Positions 8,529-18,735 are shown, counted from the first letter of the stretch. The stretch: DNA of 64,000 bases from Algoriphagus ornithinivorans (GCF_900115305.1 NZ_FOVW01000003.1:62001-126000), one strand, 5' to 3'. Notes: generated from the letters alone by a model not told the origin. Numbers and translations: made by a program.

Positions 8529-9634
8529 GCGATCAGTTGTTCCATTTCATTGACAATAGTTTCAGCCGCGAAGGGCTTGGCTAACTTTTTTATATTTTCC
8601 CCTAAGGATTTGACCATCTCAGGATTCCCTAAGACTTCATCTGTTTTCTTTTTCAATTGACCGACTGCCTCCCTGTCTTTCAGCATCACCGCTGCATTAT
8701 TAATGACAAAGGCCATGGCATTTTTCGTTTGGTGATCTTCAGCCACATTAGGAGAAGGGATGAAAATCACAGGTTTTCCAACCAATGAAAGTTCGGATAC
8801 CGACAAGGCTCCAGCTCTCGAGATGATTAGATCTGCAGCTGCATAGGCCAAGTCCATTTCTCTAATGAATTCTCTCAAATGGATATTTTTCAGTTGAGCC
8901 TTCTCTGTTGCTGCCAACATATCCTTGAAATAGAATTTGCCGGATTGCCACAGGACCTGATATCCATCTTGGTCAAAGGCTTTCATGTCCTCCAGCATTC
9001 CCAGATTTAAAGTTCTCGCTCCAAGAGACCCACCTAGTACCAGGACAGTTTTCAAGTCAGATTTCAAACCAAAATGAGCCATGGCTTTTTCCCTTTTGCC
9101 TGCTAGATTCAAAATATCTTTTCGAACAGGGTTGCCGGAATAGACAATTTTTTCTTCCGGAAAAAACTGCCCCATATCAGGATAAGCCACGCAGATTTTT
9201 TGTGCTCTTTTCGCCAATATTTTATTGGTAAGGCCAGCATATGAATTCTGCTCTTGAACTAGAGTTGGAATTTTCTTGCTTTGGGCTGCATACAACACAG
9301 GTCCGCTGGCATATCCTCCTACACCTACCACTACTTGTGGCTTAAATTCTTTGACTATTCCAAAAGCTTTGGATAGGCTTTTCAATAATTTGAAAGGGAA
9401 CTTCAAATTGGATAAGCTCAAGCTTCTCTGAAGCCCAGCCACCGGAAGCCCAACAATCCTATAGCCTGCCTCAGGAATTTTCTGCATTTCCATTTTACCT
9501 AATGCACCTACAAAAAGCACCTCACTGTCCGGATGTCTTTCCACCCAGGCATTAGCAATAGCGATGGCCGGATAGATATGTCCTCCGGTTCCTCCTCCAC
9601 TAATGAGTATGCGATATGTTTTTGTAGTTTCTAT
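8525..9634 (-). CDS. murG: UDP-GlcNAc transferase MurG, with a non-standard start codon
   Basis: Glycosyltransferase (GT28) that adds GlcNAc to lipid I on the inner membrane face to make lipid II. The diagnostic N-terminal loop 'LISGGGTGGHIYPA' lies at 9609-9568, and the donor-site region 'SRAGALSVSEL' and 'IPSPNVAEDHQTKNA' are intact. The difficulty is the start. The frame is closed by TAA only 36 nt upstream of 'TYRILIS', and no ATG, GTG or TTG occurs between it and the GGGTGGH motif. The first usual start (GTG 9544) would delete that motif. The best candidate is ATA at 9634, which overlaps the ftsW stop by 4 nt (ATAG), just where sister genes have ATGA; ATC at 9637 is the alternative. From 9634 the protein has 369 residues, normal for MurG. 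A sequencing error is possible. Confidence 0.93.
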   Translation of the reverse strand: METTKTYRILISGGGTGGHIYPAIAIANAWVERHPDSEVLFVGALGKMEMQKIPEAGYRIVGLPVAGLQRSLSLSNLKFPFKLLKSLSKAFGIVKEFKPQVVVGVGGYASGPVLYAAQSKKIPTLVQEQNSYAGLTNKILAKRAQKICVAYPDMGQFFPEEKIVYSGNPVRKDILNLAGKREKAMAHFGLKSDLKTVLVLGGSLGARTLNLGMLEDMKAFDQDGYQVLWQSGKFYFKDMLAATEKAQLKNIHLREFIREMDLAYAAADLIISRAGALSVSELSLVGKPVIFIPSPNVAEDHQTKNAMAFVINNAAVMLKDREAVGQLKKKTDEVLGNPEMVKSLGENIKKLAKPFAAETIVNEMEQLIA

Positions 9635-10800
9635 GATAAGGCAGTTTTAAGTTTTGGTCGGTTCATCGCAGAACCCGTCTGAATTTCATCCTGATGATCC
9701 CCTCTCGATACGCTGAGAATAATACCCAAGGAAATCCCTGTAAATACCAAGGAAGTACCCCCCATGCTCAATAAAGGAAGGGGCAAACCCGTAATCGGCC
9801 CCAAGCCTACAGCTACCGCCATATTGACTAAAGCCTGAATTACCAAGGCAAAGCTCAAACCAGCAGAAAGTAGACCTCCAAAGGCCTTATTGGAGTTCGA
9901 GACGATTCGCATGCCTCTATAGAGTAAAGCGAGATAGAGGAACAATACAGAAACGCCTCCTACCAATCCGTATTCCTCGATAATGATGGCGTAAATAAAA
10001 TCTGAATATGGGTGTGGGAGAGAATTTCTCTGCTCAGAATTTCCTGGTCCTTTTCCTGTTACTCCGCCCGTTGCAATAGCGATATAGGATTGCTCAGCTT
10101 GGAAAGGCACTTCACTTTCATCCATGAAAGCTTCAATCCTAGCCACGAAAGTATCACCTCTTTGCCCTAGAAATACTGCTGAAGTCAAGCCCAAAATCCC
10201 CACCATTATCACTATGAGTAGGTACTTTACTGGAACTCTTCCGATAAACATGATCAACAGACAGGTTGCCAAAAGCAAAATTGCTGTAGACATATTAGCC
10301 AAGGCTATCAGTAAACAGATTAGGCCTATGGCAATTATGATAGGAAGGAAGGTGCTTTTGAAATCTTTGATGTTATTCTGACGCTTGGCAAGCATAGCCG
10401 CCAAAGCAGCTATCAGAGCCAATTTTGCCAGATCAGAAGGTTGGAATGCCTGATTAATCACCGGAATGGTCAACCATCTATTGGCTTCATTGATATTAGA
10501 CCCAAATAAATAAGTGATTAGCAATAATGGCATGGATAAATACATGGCCAAACGAGCATACAAGGCATAGTTCTTATAAGGAACCTTATGGGCTAACCAC
10601 ATCACTAAAAGTGATACAAAAACAAGCGTTGAGTGTCTGATAAGATACAATTCAGTATTGCCTCCAGCATATTTATAGGCAAGAGAACCAGTAGCAGAGT
10701 ACACTACCAGGATACTGAAAAGAGAAAGCAATATCACGATACCCCAGATGATTGGGTCACCTCTGAAATGCTCATCTATCCATGTCTTAAACTGACTCAT
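9631..10800 (-). CDS. ftsW: Septal peptidoglycan polymerase FtsW (SEDS family)
   Basis: Polytopic inner-membrane glycosyltransferase that polymerises lipid II at the septum together with the class B PBP encoded in the same operon. About ten hydrophobic segments are visible over 389 residues. SEDS landmarks include 'EANRWLTIP' near residue 105, 'QPSDLAKLALI' near 120 and the C-terminal 'TGLPLPLLSMGGTSL' near 345. The cytoplasmic N-terminus begins MSQFKTW. It starts 4 nt inside murD and its TAG stop overlaps the presumed murG start. Confidence 0.96.
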   Translation of the reverse strand: MSQFKTWIDEHFRGDPIIWGIVILLSLFSILVVYSATGSLAYKYAGGNTELYLIRHSTLVFVSLLVMWLAHKVPYKNYALYARLAMYLSMPLLLITYLFGSNINEANRWLTIPVINQAFQPSDLAKLALIAALAAMLAKRQNNIKDFKSTFLPIIIAIGLICLLIALANMSTAILLLATCLLIMFIGRVPVKYLLIVIMVGILGLTSAVFLGQRGDTFVARIEAFMDESEVPFQAEQSYIAIATGGVTGKGPGNSEQRNSLPHPYSDFIYAIIIEEYGLVGGVSVLFLYLALLYRGMRIVSNSNKAFGGLLSAGLSFALVIQALVNMAVAVGLGPITGLPLPLLSMGGTSLVFTGISLGIILSVSRGDHQDEIQTGSAMNRPKLKTALS

Positions 10801-12149
10801 GCGCTTTCTTTTTCATTTAATTTTTGAACCGCCTGTCTGAATTGATTACCGCGATCCTCGTAATTTTTGAATAAGTCAAAACTGGCACAGGCAGGAGAAA
10901 GGAGAACTATATCCCCGCTTTCGCCTAATTCCAAACCCCAGCTCACAGCTTCTTTGATATCCTCAGTCTCCCGAATACTTGGAATAGTATTTTGAAAAGC
11001 CTTTTTCAACTTTTCATTGTCCTTACCCAAGCAGATCAAAGTCTTTACTTTTCCTTCCACTAATGGAAGCAATACTGAATAATCATTCCCTTTATCCACT
11101 CCCCCAGCAATCCAGATCAAAGGATTTTGAAAGCTTCCTAAAGCATAATATGTAGCTTCCACATTGGTCCCTTTGCTGTCATTGATGAACTGCACTCCTT
11201 CAATCTTTCCAACAGGCTCCATTCTATGGGGAGCATTCTGAAATGTCTTCAAACCTTTGATTAAATCCTCCTGACTTACTCCAGCTATGGTGGCAGCAGT
11301 GCAGGCAAAAAGTGCATTGAGAATATTATGCTTTCCTTTAATTGGAAGAATGTCTGTGGGAATAGTGTATGAGCGGCCTTTCACTTTAAGCTCCAAGTTT
11401 TCATTGGCCAAGAAAGCTCCCATTTCAGGCTCACTCTCGAGAGAAACTGGAATGTGCAAAGCCTTGATTTTTTTGGAAGCTACTCCTTGCTGACTTAGCA
11501 TATCTTCTTGATAGAAAACAGCAAAATCCTCCGTTTTCATATTTTTGAAAAGCCCCATTTTAGAAGCGATGTATTTATTCACATCATAATCGTACCTGTC
11601 CAAATGATCAGGAGTGATATTGGTCAGCATGGCTACTTTAGGCCGGATGCTAAGCATTCCATCGATCTGAAAGCTACTGCATTCCAGTACCCACCATTCA
11701 TGATCTCTTTCTACCAATTGTCCAGCCCAACTTTTGCCAACATTTCCCGCAAGACCAACATCTAATCCAGCAGACCTCATCAAGTGATAAGTGAGCAAGG
11801 TTGTAGTGGTTTTCCCATTGGTTCCAGTGATGGCAATTACTTTTCCTTGAGTGAAATGATGCGCAAATTCCAATTCATCAATCACTGCTATGCCTTCGGA
11901 AGTAGCCTTTTGAATCAATGGCGTTTTCTCCGAAATACCCGGGCTTTTTATCAGTAAATCGCAATGAAGAATTCTCTCTTCACTATGTGTGTTTTCCTCA
12001 AATTCTATCTCATGGGATTCCAGCGTGGCTTTTCTTTCTGCAGAAATTGGACCCGCATCACTTACAAAAACAGCATAGCCTACCAGCTTGGCTAGCATCG
12101 CTGCTCCCAATCCGCTTTCTCCTGCTCCTATGATGGCTACGCGTTTCAT
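10797..12149 (-). CDS. murD: UDP-MurNAc-L-Ala--D-Glu ligase MurD
   Basis: Cytosolic Mur ligase that adds D-glutamate to UDP-MurNAc-L-Ala. N-terminal nucleotide-sugar domain ('IIGAGESGLGAAMLA', residues 6-20), ATP-binding P-loop '[12 protein letters not shown]' (about 106-117), 'NITPDHLDRY' and the C-terminal 'FINDSKGTNVEAT' motif are all present. Length 450 residues is standard. It begins four bases after the mraY stop and overlaps ftsW by 4 nt. Confidence 0.97.
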   Translation of the reverse strand: MKRVAIIGAGESGLGAAMLAKLVGYAVFVSDAGPISAERKATLESHEIEFEENTHSEERILHCDLLIKSPGISEKTPLIQKATSEGIAVIDELEFAHHFTQGKVIAITGTNGKTTTTLLTYHLMRSAGLDVGLAGNVGKSWAGQLVERDHEWWVLECSSFQIDGMLSIRPKVAMLTNITPDHLDRYDYDVNKYIASKMGLFKNMKTEDFAVFYQEDMLSQQGVASKKIKALHIPVSLESEPEMGAFLANENLELKVKGRSYTIPTDILPIKGKHNILNALFACTAATIAGVSQEDLIKGLKTFQNAPHRMEPVGKIEGVQFINDSKGTNVEATYYALGSFQNPLIWIAGGVDKGNDYSVLLPLVEGKVKTLICLGKDNEKLKKAFQNTIPSIRETEDIKEAVSWGLELGESGDIVLLSPACASFDLFKNYEDRGNQFRQAVQKLNEKESA

Positions 12150-12153
12150 TTAC

Positions 12154-13365
12154 TTATCTCAATTTTAAAGTTGCCAAAGTGATGACTGCCAACAAGATTC
12201 CCACAATCCAAAAACGGGTTACAATTTTGGCTTCTGGAATACTTTTCTTTTGATAATGATGATGCAAAGGAGACATTAAGAATATGCGTCTTCCTTCTCC
12301 ATATTTTCTCTTTGTGTATTTGAAATAGCTGACTTGAATCATTACGCTCAGATTCTCCACTAGAAAAATCCCGCACATAATAGGAATCAGAAGTTCCTTT
12401 CTGAGTGTCAATGCCAAAACTGCAATCACTCCACCCAGCATCAGTGAGCCTGTATCTCCCATAAAAACCTGAGCTGGATAAGCATTGTACCAAAGGAAAC
12501 CAACACAAGCTCCTATAAAAGCTGAGGCGAAAATCACCAACTCTCCTGAGTTTGGGATGTACATGATATTCAGGTATTGGGAAAAAATTGCATTACCACT
12601 TAAATAGGCAAAAATTGCAATCGTTAACCCAATAATGGCAGAAGTCCCTGCTGCCAGACCATCTATTCCATCGGTAATATTTGCGCCATTGGACACAGCA
12701 GTGATAATGAATATCACTACTAAAATGTATAAAACCGGAGTCATGGACTCACCCAAGAATCCTAAGATTGATTCATAGTTTAATTCATTGTTCTTGACAA
12801 ACGGAATGGTTGTTTTTGCAATTTTAATATCCTGATAAGCAGGGGTCTCTACGATTCCTTCTTCAATAGAAACAGGATTTTGAAACTCCCTAATTACCAC
12901 ATCCTCATGGAAGTAAAGTGTAGCCCCCACGATAATCCCAATGCCTATCTGACCTATGATTTTAAATCTTCCGGCTAGTCCTTCTTTGTTTTTCCTAAAT
13001 ACTTTGATGTAATCATCCAAAAAGCCAATTCCTCCCAGCCACACAGTTGTGATAAGAAGAAGGAGGATGTAAATATTGTCTAAGTCACCAAATAATAGAG
13101 TTGGGATTAAAATCGCTGCTATCATCATCAGCCCTCCCATTGTTGGAGTCCCTTTCTTTTGAGTTTGTCCCTCAAGACCTAAATCTCTTACGGTTTCACC
13201 GATCTGCTTATTTCTAATCCAAGCAATGATTTTATGTCCAAAGGTGATGGTAATAATCAATGAAAGAACTGCCGCCATCCCAGCACGGAAAGAGATATAG
13301 CGAAACACCCCTGCTCCAGGAATGTCCAAAACCTTATCTAAATAATCAAAAATGGGATATAGCAT
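12154..13365 (-). CDS. mraY: Phospho-MurNAc-pentapeptide transferase MraY
   Basis: Integral membrane enzyme that transfers phospho-MurNAc-pentapeptide to undecaprenyl phosphate, forming lipid I. The 403-residue protein has about ten membrane helices. Conserved motifs are 'KKGTPTMGG' near residue 70, 'GFLDDYIKV' near 115 (Asp-Asp), '[12 protein letters not shown]' near 235 and 'MSPLHHHY' near 365. A periplasmic insert of about 40 residues follows the DDY motif ('[11 protein letters not shown]'), as in other Bacteroidota MraY proteins. One nucleotide separates it from murE. Confidence 0.97.
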   Translation of the reverse strand: MLYPIFDYLDKVLDIPGAGVFRYISFRAGMAAVLSLIITITFGHKIIAWIRNKQIGETVRDLGLEGQTQKKGTPTMGGLMMIAAILIPTLLFGDLDNIYILLLLITTVWLGGIGFLDDYIKVFRKNKEGLAGRFKIIGQIGIGIIVGATLYFHEDVVIREFQNPVSIEEGIVETPAYQDIKIAKTTIPFVKNNELNYESILGFLGESMTPVLYILVVIFIITAVSNGANITDGIDGLAAGTSAIIGLTIAIFAYLSGNAIFSQYLNIMYIPNSGELVIFASAFIGACVGFLWYNAYPAQVFMGDTGSLMLGGVIAVLALTLRKELLIPIMCGIFLVENLSVMIQVSYFKYTKRKYGEGRRIFLMSPLHHHYQKKSIPEAKIVTRFWIVGILLAVITLATLKLR

Positions 13366-13366
13366 C

Positions 13367-14833
13367 TTAGTTTTGTTTCAGTTCATTTAAGATTTCACTT
13401 ACCACCTCTTTATCATCAAAATGGTGCTTCACACCTTGAATTTCCTGGTAATCCTCATGTCCTTTCCCAGCAATCAGAATGATATCGCCTGACTTGGATA
13501 GCATGCAAGCCGTCCGGATAGCTTCTCTTCTGTCTGTGATGGTCAAAGTTTTTCGTAAATCAGTAGGACCAATTCCCGCTTGCATATCTTTCAAAATCGC
13601 CTCTGGCTCTTCAAATCGGGGATTATCCGAAGTCAAAATCACTTTATCACTCTCCTGAACAGCAATTTTTGCCATCACAGGTCTTTTGGTTGTGTCACGA
13701 TTGCCTCCACAGCCTACCACAGTGATCAACTGCTCACCTCCGCCTCTCACTCCATTGATAGTTTTGAGTACATTTTCCAAAGCATCCGGAGTATGCGCAT
13801 AGTCTACAATCGCTGTAATTCCCGCTATGGAAATCTGATCAAACCTGCCTTTGGCTCCCTTAATAGCCGACAATGAAGTCATCACTTCATCCTCATCCTC
13901 TCCTAGTAATACAGCTGTTCCAAGTACACCCAAAAGGTTATAAGCATTGAAAGCCCCAATCAATCGGAACCAAACCTGTTTCCCATTGATGTCTAATTCC
14001 AGGCCTTCCAGCGTGTTGGAAATGATTTTTGCCTTGAAATCGGCATCAGACTTCAAAGCAAAAGTTTGATGCGTTGCTTTGCAGTTTTGAAGCATCACCA
14101 TACCTCTTTTATCGTCACTGTTGACAAGTGCAAAAGCATCCTTTGGCAAATCATCGAAAAGCTTTTTCTTGGCTTTGATGTATTCGTCAAAGGTTTTATG
14201 GTAATCCAAATGATCGTGGCTGATATTGGTAAATACTGCACCAATTAGCTTCAATCCTGCAATTCTTTCCTGAACAATAGCATGAGAGCTGGCTTCCATA
14301 AAGCAATGGGTACAACCGGCATTAGCCATTTTGCGAAGCAAAGCCTGCACACTGACTGCATCCGGTGTGGTGTGGGTTGCAGGAATAACATCCTCGTTGA
14401 TCTTATTTTCAACAGTGGATAATAAGCCAGTGCTATATCCCATTGAAATAAATAGCTGATGCAAAAGGGTTGCCGTGGTGGTTTTCCCATTGGTTCCGGT
14501 AATCGCAACTACCTTAATCTGATGAGAAGGATTGTCATAAAAATTAGAGGCCATGATCCCCAGAGCTTTCGCAGAATTCTGAACCTGAACCCAGGTAATT
14601 CCCTCTGAAAGATTTTCCGGAAGATTTTCACAAACAATGACCTTTGCCCCTTTTTCAAGAGCAGCATTGATGTACTCATGTCCATCTACTTGAGTTCCGG
14701 CAATAGCTACAAAGGCCGAACCTGAACTTACTTTTCTACTATCAAAGACAATATCCTTAACCTTCACTTCCATATCTCCGGTAGTGGCGATCAATGATAC
14801 TTTATATAATATGTCTTTTAGCACTTTCTTCAT
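13367..14833 (-). CDS. murE: UDP-MurNAc-tripeptide synthetase MurE (meso-DAP type)
   Basis: Cytosolic ligase adding the third stem residue. The N-terminal domain (to about residue 105) carries '[13 protein letters not shown]', the P-loop '[15 protein letters not shown]' starts near residue 110, and '[11 protein letters not shown]' follows. Near residue 403 is 'DNPRFEEP': the DNPR motif that contacts meso-diaminopimelate in characterised MurE enzymes, so meso-DAP is the predicted substrate rather than lysine. Length 488 residues is normal. The start overlaps the ftsI stop by 4 nt. Confidence 0.97.
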   Translation of the reverse strand: MKKVLKDILYKVSLIATTGDMEVKVKDIVFDSRKVSSGSAFVAIAGTQVDGHEYINAALEKGAKVIVCENLPENLSEGITWVQVQNSAKALGIMASNFYDNPSHQIKVVAITGTNGKTTTATLLHQLFISMGYSTGLLSTVENKINEDVIPATHTTPDAVSVQALLRKMANAGCTHCFMEASSHAIVQERIAGLKLIGAVFTNISHDHLDYHKTFDEYIKAKKKLFDDLPKDAFALVNSDDKRGMVMLQNCKATHQTFALKSDADFKAKIISNTLEGLELDINGKQVWFRLIGAFNAYNLLGVLGTAVLLGEDEDEVMTSLSAIKGAKGRFDQISIAGITAIVDYAHTPDALENVLKTINGVRGGGEQLITVVGCGGNRDTTKRPVMAKIAVQESDKVILTSDNPRFEEPEAILKDMQAGIGPTDLRKTLTITDRREAIRTACMLSKSGDIILIAGKGHEDYQEIQGVKHHFDDKEVVSEILNELKQN

Positions 14834-16938
14834 CCCAACACCAGATTTATGGTTGTATTCGGTAGAAGCTTGGTTCCTGGTTCCAGAGATTGCTCTTGTA
14901 CCAAGCCTTTTCCGCTGTAATTCACTTTCAAACCCTTGTTTTCCAAAATGAAAAGGGCATCCCTCAAGGACAGACCTGAAACATCAGGGACCATTGCCTT
15001 TTCGGTATCATTAATTTTCCAGCCTACTCTATTATCCTGAGCGACTACTTTTACCCAATCATCAGCCTGAACAGCATTAGCTTTTACTCCCAATTGCTCC
15101 AAGATCTGATGCACTTCCTCTGCTTTTCCTGCTTTTACAAATGGCAAAGTGGAAGTAGAGGCTTCGGCACGTAATATTTGAGAAGGCCCCGTTGGATTCA
15201 ACTCTATATCCAAAGCATAAATCCTGTCTGCTATTTCTTTAAAAACCGGTGCTGAAACATCTCCCCCGTAAGCTGCAAATCCATTTGGGCTATCGATTAC
15301 TACAATCATGGAGTACTTTGGCTTTTCTGCCGGGAAATATCCTGCAAAGCTGGTGTAGTATTTCTGGGTATAGCGACCGTTGATTAATTTCTGAGCGGTA
15401 CCCGTCTTACCTGCTATTTTGTAATCGGCATTGGAAATATTCTTAGCTGTTCCGTTTTCCACTACTCCCTGCAAAAGCTCTTGCAGTTGCTTGATGGTTT
15501 TTTCAGATGCAATTCTTTTCCGAAGCACTTCCGGCTGATATTCTTTTTCAATTCTATTTCCTTTGATCACTGCCTGCACGATATAAGGCTTGACCATTTC
15601 GCCACCATTCGCCACCGCATTATATAAAGCAAGCGTATGAAGAGGGTTAAGCTTTATCTCATATCCGATAGAAATCCAAGGAAGAGAAGTTCCGTACCAC
15701 TGTTTGCTTCCAGGCTTTTTAAAATAAGGCTTGCCTTCCCCTGCCAACTGGAAACCAAAAGGCTGATTGATTCCAACCTTTTCCACATAGGATAAAAATT
15801 TGGAAGGACTGGATCCAAAGTGCATATCCACTAATTTGGAGATAGCCACATTAGAAGATTTCTCAAAAGCCTCACGAACAGTAATAGTTCCGAACCCTCC
15901 ATTTTTTGCATCTCGCATGGTTCGGTCATAAAATCTATGAGCACCATTTCCAGTCTCTATAGATTGATTCAAGCTCACTTTATTTTCTTCCAAAAGTGCC
16001 AGCATGGAAAGCAGCTTGAAAGTAGATCCCGGCTCGGTATTGCCTTGATCTCCTATGGCGAAGTTGTAGTTTTCTCCGTAGCCTTTGCCGTTTTTGTTTC
16101 TTTGAAGATTGGCAATTGCTTTGATTTGCCCAGTTTTCACTTCCATGACAATCACGGATCCAAAAGCCGCTTCCCTTTCTACAAGTTGCTTTAGCAAAGC
16201 AGTTTCGGCCACATCCTGAATATTGACATCCAAAGTGGTAATCACATCATACCCATCTTCAGGCTTGATATCTTCTGCGTCAAAAACAGGCTTCCAACTG
16301 CCACCAGCCAACCGCTGAAACAATGCTTTTCCGTCCTGGCCTTTCAAATACTCGTTAAAGCTGTATTCGATTCCAGCCCCGTATTCATTTTCATTCAAAA
16401 AGCCGACAGTTCTGCTGGCCAATGCATTGAATGGTCTGTATCTCTTTTCTACTTTTTCAAACAATACGCCGCCGCCTAATCGCCCATCACGGAAAATCGG
16501 CCAGTTGGACATTTTTTGCATATCCTGATATCCTATCTGCTTTCGATTCAAGACCAGGTATCTTTTATTGTCCCTACGGGCATCCGTGATCATGCGCTTA
16601 TATGCAGTTGCAGATCTGTCTTTATAAAAAGCTGAAAGCATTTTGGCCAAAGAATCGATTCCCGCATTGTAGCGGTCTGACTTGGCAATAGTCGGATCCA
16701 TGGCAACTCTATAAAACGGTAGGCTAGTAGCCAAAAGACTGCCATCGCCTGCATAAATATTCCCTCTTGTTGCCGGTACTTCTCTGTACTGAAAATTGAT
16801 AGTCTCTGCCTTTTCTCTCCATTTATCTCCTTCCTCAAACTGAATTTTGGCAATACGAAGCGGTATCGCTGCTGTCGCAAGCGCAATCAGGATGAAAACC
16901 ACCCTCACTCTTAGCACTATGGATCGCTTGATATTCAC
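14830..16938 (-). CDS. ftsI: Class B penicillin-binding protein FtsI (septal transpeptidase) with PASTA domain
   Basis: Periplasmic transpeptidase cross-linking septal peptidoglycan, partner of FtsW. One N-terminal membrane anchor (about residues 9-28), a dimerisation/pedestal region (about 50-215), then the transpeptidase domain with all three active-site motifs: S305-T-F-K, S361-S-N and K511-T-G. Residues from about 650 to 702 form a PASTA domain ('VPDVSGLSLRDALFILEN'), a muropeptide-sensing type domain more familiar in Gram-positive PBPs but common in the dcw PBP of Bacteroidota. Length 702 residues. Overlaps ftsL by 4 nt and murE by 4 nt. Confidence 0.96.
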   Translation of the reverse strand: MNIKRSIVLRVRVVFILIALATAAIPLRIAKIQFEEGDKWREKAETINFQYREVPATRGNIYAGDGSLLATSLPFYRVAMDPTIAKSDRYNAGIDSLAKMLSAFYKDRSATAYKRMITDARRDNKRYLVLNRKQIGYQDMQKMSNWPIFRDGRLGGGVLFEKVEKRYRPFNALASRTVGFLNENEYGAGIEYSFNEYLKGQDGKALFQRLAGGSWKPVFDAEDIKPEDGYDVITTLDVNIQDVAETALLKQLVEREAAFGSVIVMEVKTGQIKAIANLQRNKNGKGYGENYNFAIGDQGNTEPGSTFKLLSMLALLEENKVSLNQSIETGNGAHRFYDRTMRDAKNGGFGTITVREAFEKSSNVAISKLVDMHFGSSPSKFLSYVEKVGINQPFGFQLAGEGKPYFKKPGSKQWYGTSLPWISIGYEIKLNPLHTLALYNAVANGGEMVKPYIVQAVIKGNRIEKEYQPEVLRKRIASEKTIKQLQELLQGVVENGTAKNISNADYKIAGKTGTAQKLINGRYTQKYYTSFAGYFPAEKPKYSMIVVIDSPNGFAAYGGDVSAPVFKEIADRIYALDIELNPTGPSQILRAEASTSTLPFVKAGKAEEVHQILEQLGVKANAVQADDWVKVVAQDNRVGWKINDTEKAMVPDVSGLSLRDALFILENKGLKVNYSGKGLVQEQSLEPGTKLLPNTTINLVLG

Positions 16939-17321
16939 TTCTTGACTTCTATTTTGATAGGAGGTTGTTCTAATTCAATTATACCTTGAGACTCTACTTT
17001 TTTAGCCAGCTCTGATTGCATGGAACTGAGCATGTATTCCGCCTCAAGCGTTGTGACATCTGCTCTCAGGTCCTCCACTTCCTGCTGTGCTTTTTCTATT
17101 TTCCGGACCATATTTTCAGCCCGGTGATTACTCCATATATATATAAGTGCCAGCATCACAATAAATCCTACAGGAGGAACCAGCTGTACCGGAACTCCTT
17201 CTCCAAGAATTTTTGTCACATCCAGCTTTTCCTCTATCCAGGAGAAAATAGTCTTTCCTGAGCCGGATGACTTCGGCTTATTTCCAGACTTCAACTTCTT
17301 TCTAAAGGTGTTCTGACTCAT
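16935..17321 (-). CDS. FtsL-like division protein
   Basis: A 128-residue bitopic protein between rsmH and ftsI, exactly where ftsL lies in dcw clusters. A basic cytoplasmic N-terminus (about 1-45) precedes one membrane helix ('PVGFIVMLALIYIWSNH', about 50-66) and a heptad-like extracytoplasmic coiled coil ('AENMVRKIEKAQQEVEDL'). These are the hallmarks of FtsL, which pairs with FtsB/FtsQ to activate FtsW-FtsI. Primary sequence similarity in this family is too low to judge by eye, so the assignment rests on topology and position. 4-nt overlaps on both sides. Confidence 0.85.
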   Translation of the reverse strand: MSQNTFRKKLKSGNKPKSSGSGKTIFSWIEEKLDVTKILGEGVPVQLVPPVGFIVMLALIYIWSNHRAENMVRKIEKAQQEVEDLRADVTTLEAEYMLSSMQSELAKKVESQGIIELEQPPIKIEVKK

Positions 17322-18229
17322 TTCCCTGTCTTTTTAGCTACCCTGAGCTTCGCACTTCTAGCTCTTGGGTTAGCTGCTATTTCCTTTTCATCAGCTACTA
17401 CTGCTCCTCTGCTCACCGGCTCCAAAGGCCTCATGGGATTTCCATAAAAGTCCTTTTCCAACTCACCCTGAAATTTTCCCTTTTGGATCAGGTTTTTAAC
17501 TAACCTATCCTCCAGGCTGTGGTAACTCATTACCACCAATCGACCCTCCGGCTTCAACAGCTCAACCGCGCTCATCAGCATCTCTTCCAAGGCCCCCATC
17601 TCATCATTCACTTCAATTCTCAAAGCCTGAAATACCTGAGCAAAATATTTGAATTCCTTTCCTCGAGGCGCATATTTTTTGAGAAAAGCTGTGAAGCCTT
17701 CCGTCGTTTCAAATGCTTGCTGAGCTCTTTCAGCTACTACTGCCTGAGCAAGGGTTTTTGCATTTTTCACCTCTCCGTAGATTCCGAAAATCTTATGGAG
17801 CTTGCTTTCATCATAAGTATTCAGCACTTCTTTAGCAGACAGTGGCGCTGACTGATTCATCCTCATATCCAAGTCACCTTTGAATCGGGTAGAAAACCCG
17901 CGACTAGGTTCATCGATTTGATGAGAAGAGATTCCGAGGTCAGCGAGGATTCCATCTACTTTCTTCACCCCATATAGGCGAAGGTATTTTTTGATATCTC
18001 TGAAGTTGGCCTGAACGAAAGTAAACTTAGGGTCAGCCGGAATATTCGCTTCAGCATCCTGATCTTGATCGAAACCATACAAATGACCTTTGTCCAAATG
18101 CTTGAGAATTTCTCTGGAATGACCACCGCCTCCAAAAGTCACATCTACATAGATGCCGTTGGGGTCAATAGCCAAGCCTTCAGTGCATTGGGCGAGCATC
18201 ACTGGAATATGGTACACAGACTCAGTCAT
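17318..18229 (-). CDS. rsmH: 16S rRNA (cytosine1402-N4)-methyltransferase RsmH
   Basis: SAM-dependent methyltransferase modifying C1402 of 16S rRNA (formerly MraW). SAM motif I is 'YVDVTFGGGGHSREIL' near residue 27, with 'GFDQDQDA' after it and 'ILADLGISSHQIDEPSRGFS' near 100. The C-terminal 'VMSYHSLEDRLVKN' near 230 is also diagnostic. Length 303 residues fits. It starts four bases after the mraZ stop and overlaps ftsL by 4 nt. Confidence 0.97.
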   Translation of the reverse strand: MTESVYHIPVMLAQCTEGLAIDPNGIYVDVTFGGGGHSREILKHLDKGHLYGFDQDQDAEANIPADPKFTFVQANFRDIKKYLRLYGVKKVDGILADLGISSHQIDEPSRGFSTRFKGDLDMRMNQSAPLSAKEVLNTYDESKLHKIFGIYGEVKNAKTLAQAVVAERAQQAFETTEGFTAFLKKYAPRGKEFKYFAQVFQALRIEVNDEMGALEEMLMSAVELLKPEGRLVVMSYHSLEDRLVKNLIQKGKFQGELEKDFYGNPMRPLEPVSRGAVVADEKEIAANPRARSAKLRVAKKTGK

Positions 18230-18233
18230 AGCT

Positions 18234-18668
18234 TCAGGAGAGATACTTTTCCATCAGGCTGGACAAGTCCGCCGGATCTTCGATGATATTATTCAGATAA
18301 TTTTGTGGATTCCAGATTTCAATCCTGCTACCCATCCCTACGACTACCACATCTTTCTCTAACCCAGCATAGGTTTGGTAAAGCTTGGGGATCAAAAGTC
18401 TACCGGCATTATCCAGTTCCACTTCCACACTTGTGATGAAAAATGTCCTTTGAAGCTTACGCTGCTCAGGATTGTTGATGGATAATGCTTTGATCTGGTT
18501 CTCCAATTTTTTGAACTCGACCATTGGATAAAGTGCAAGACATTTGTCTTCAGCCATGCGAAGCATGAGCGTAGTACCGTTAGCCTCCGGAATCGCCCCT
18601 TTAATCTTGGAGGGCAAGACCAGACGACCTTTCGGATCCAGCTTACATTCATATTGACTGTTGAACAT
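18234..18668 (-). CDS. mraZ: Transcriptional regulator MraZ
   Basis: First gene of the dcw operon. MraZ is a ring-shaped DNA-binding protein built from two SpoVT/AbrB-like halves, and it controls this operon in the species studied. Both halves are visible: 'KLDPKGRLVLPSKIKG' (about residues 8-23) and 'VELDNAGRLLIPKLYQTYAG' (about 82-101), each with the conserved D-x-x-GR motif. Length 144 residues is normal. Its predicted binding sites, three TGGxx repeats at 10-nt spacing, lie just upstream (18736-18760). Confidence 0.95.
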   Translation of the reverse strand: MFNSQYECKLDPKGRLVLPSKIKGAIPEANGTTLMLRMAEDKCLALYPMVEFKKLENQIKALSINNPEQRKLQRTFFITSVEVELDNAGRLLIPKLYQTYAGLEKDVVVVGMGSRIEIWNPQNYLNNIIEDPADLSSLMEKYLS

Positions 18669-18705
18669 TTCTTCTTAGCGCTTTAAGACGAGTTTGTAGT
18701 AAAGA

Positions 18706-18713
18706 CAAAAGTA
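18706..18713 (-). promoter_or_regulatory. dcw operon promoter (-7 element)
   Basis: TACTTTTG on the minus strand matches the Bacteroidota TAnnTTTG -7 consensus. It lies 38 nt upstream of the mraZ ATG. No good -33 TTG is present; that position is filled by the MraZ-box array starting 23 nt upstream, so the protein may act by touching the weak -33 region. Confidence 0.6.
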
Positions 18714-18735
18714 ATAAAATGCTTTTCACATTCTA

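Noticed and set aside
12146..12508. A 120-codon minus-strand frame inside mraY
   Set aside because: It lies wholly in an alternative frame of the well-conserved mraY gene (12154-13365), with low-complexity, unnatural composition.
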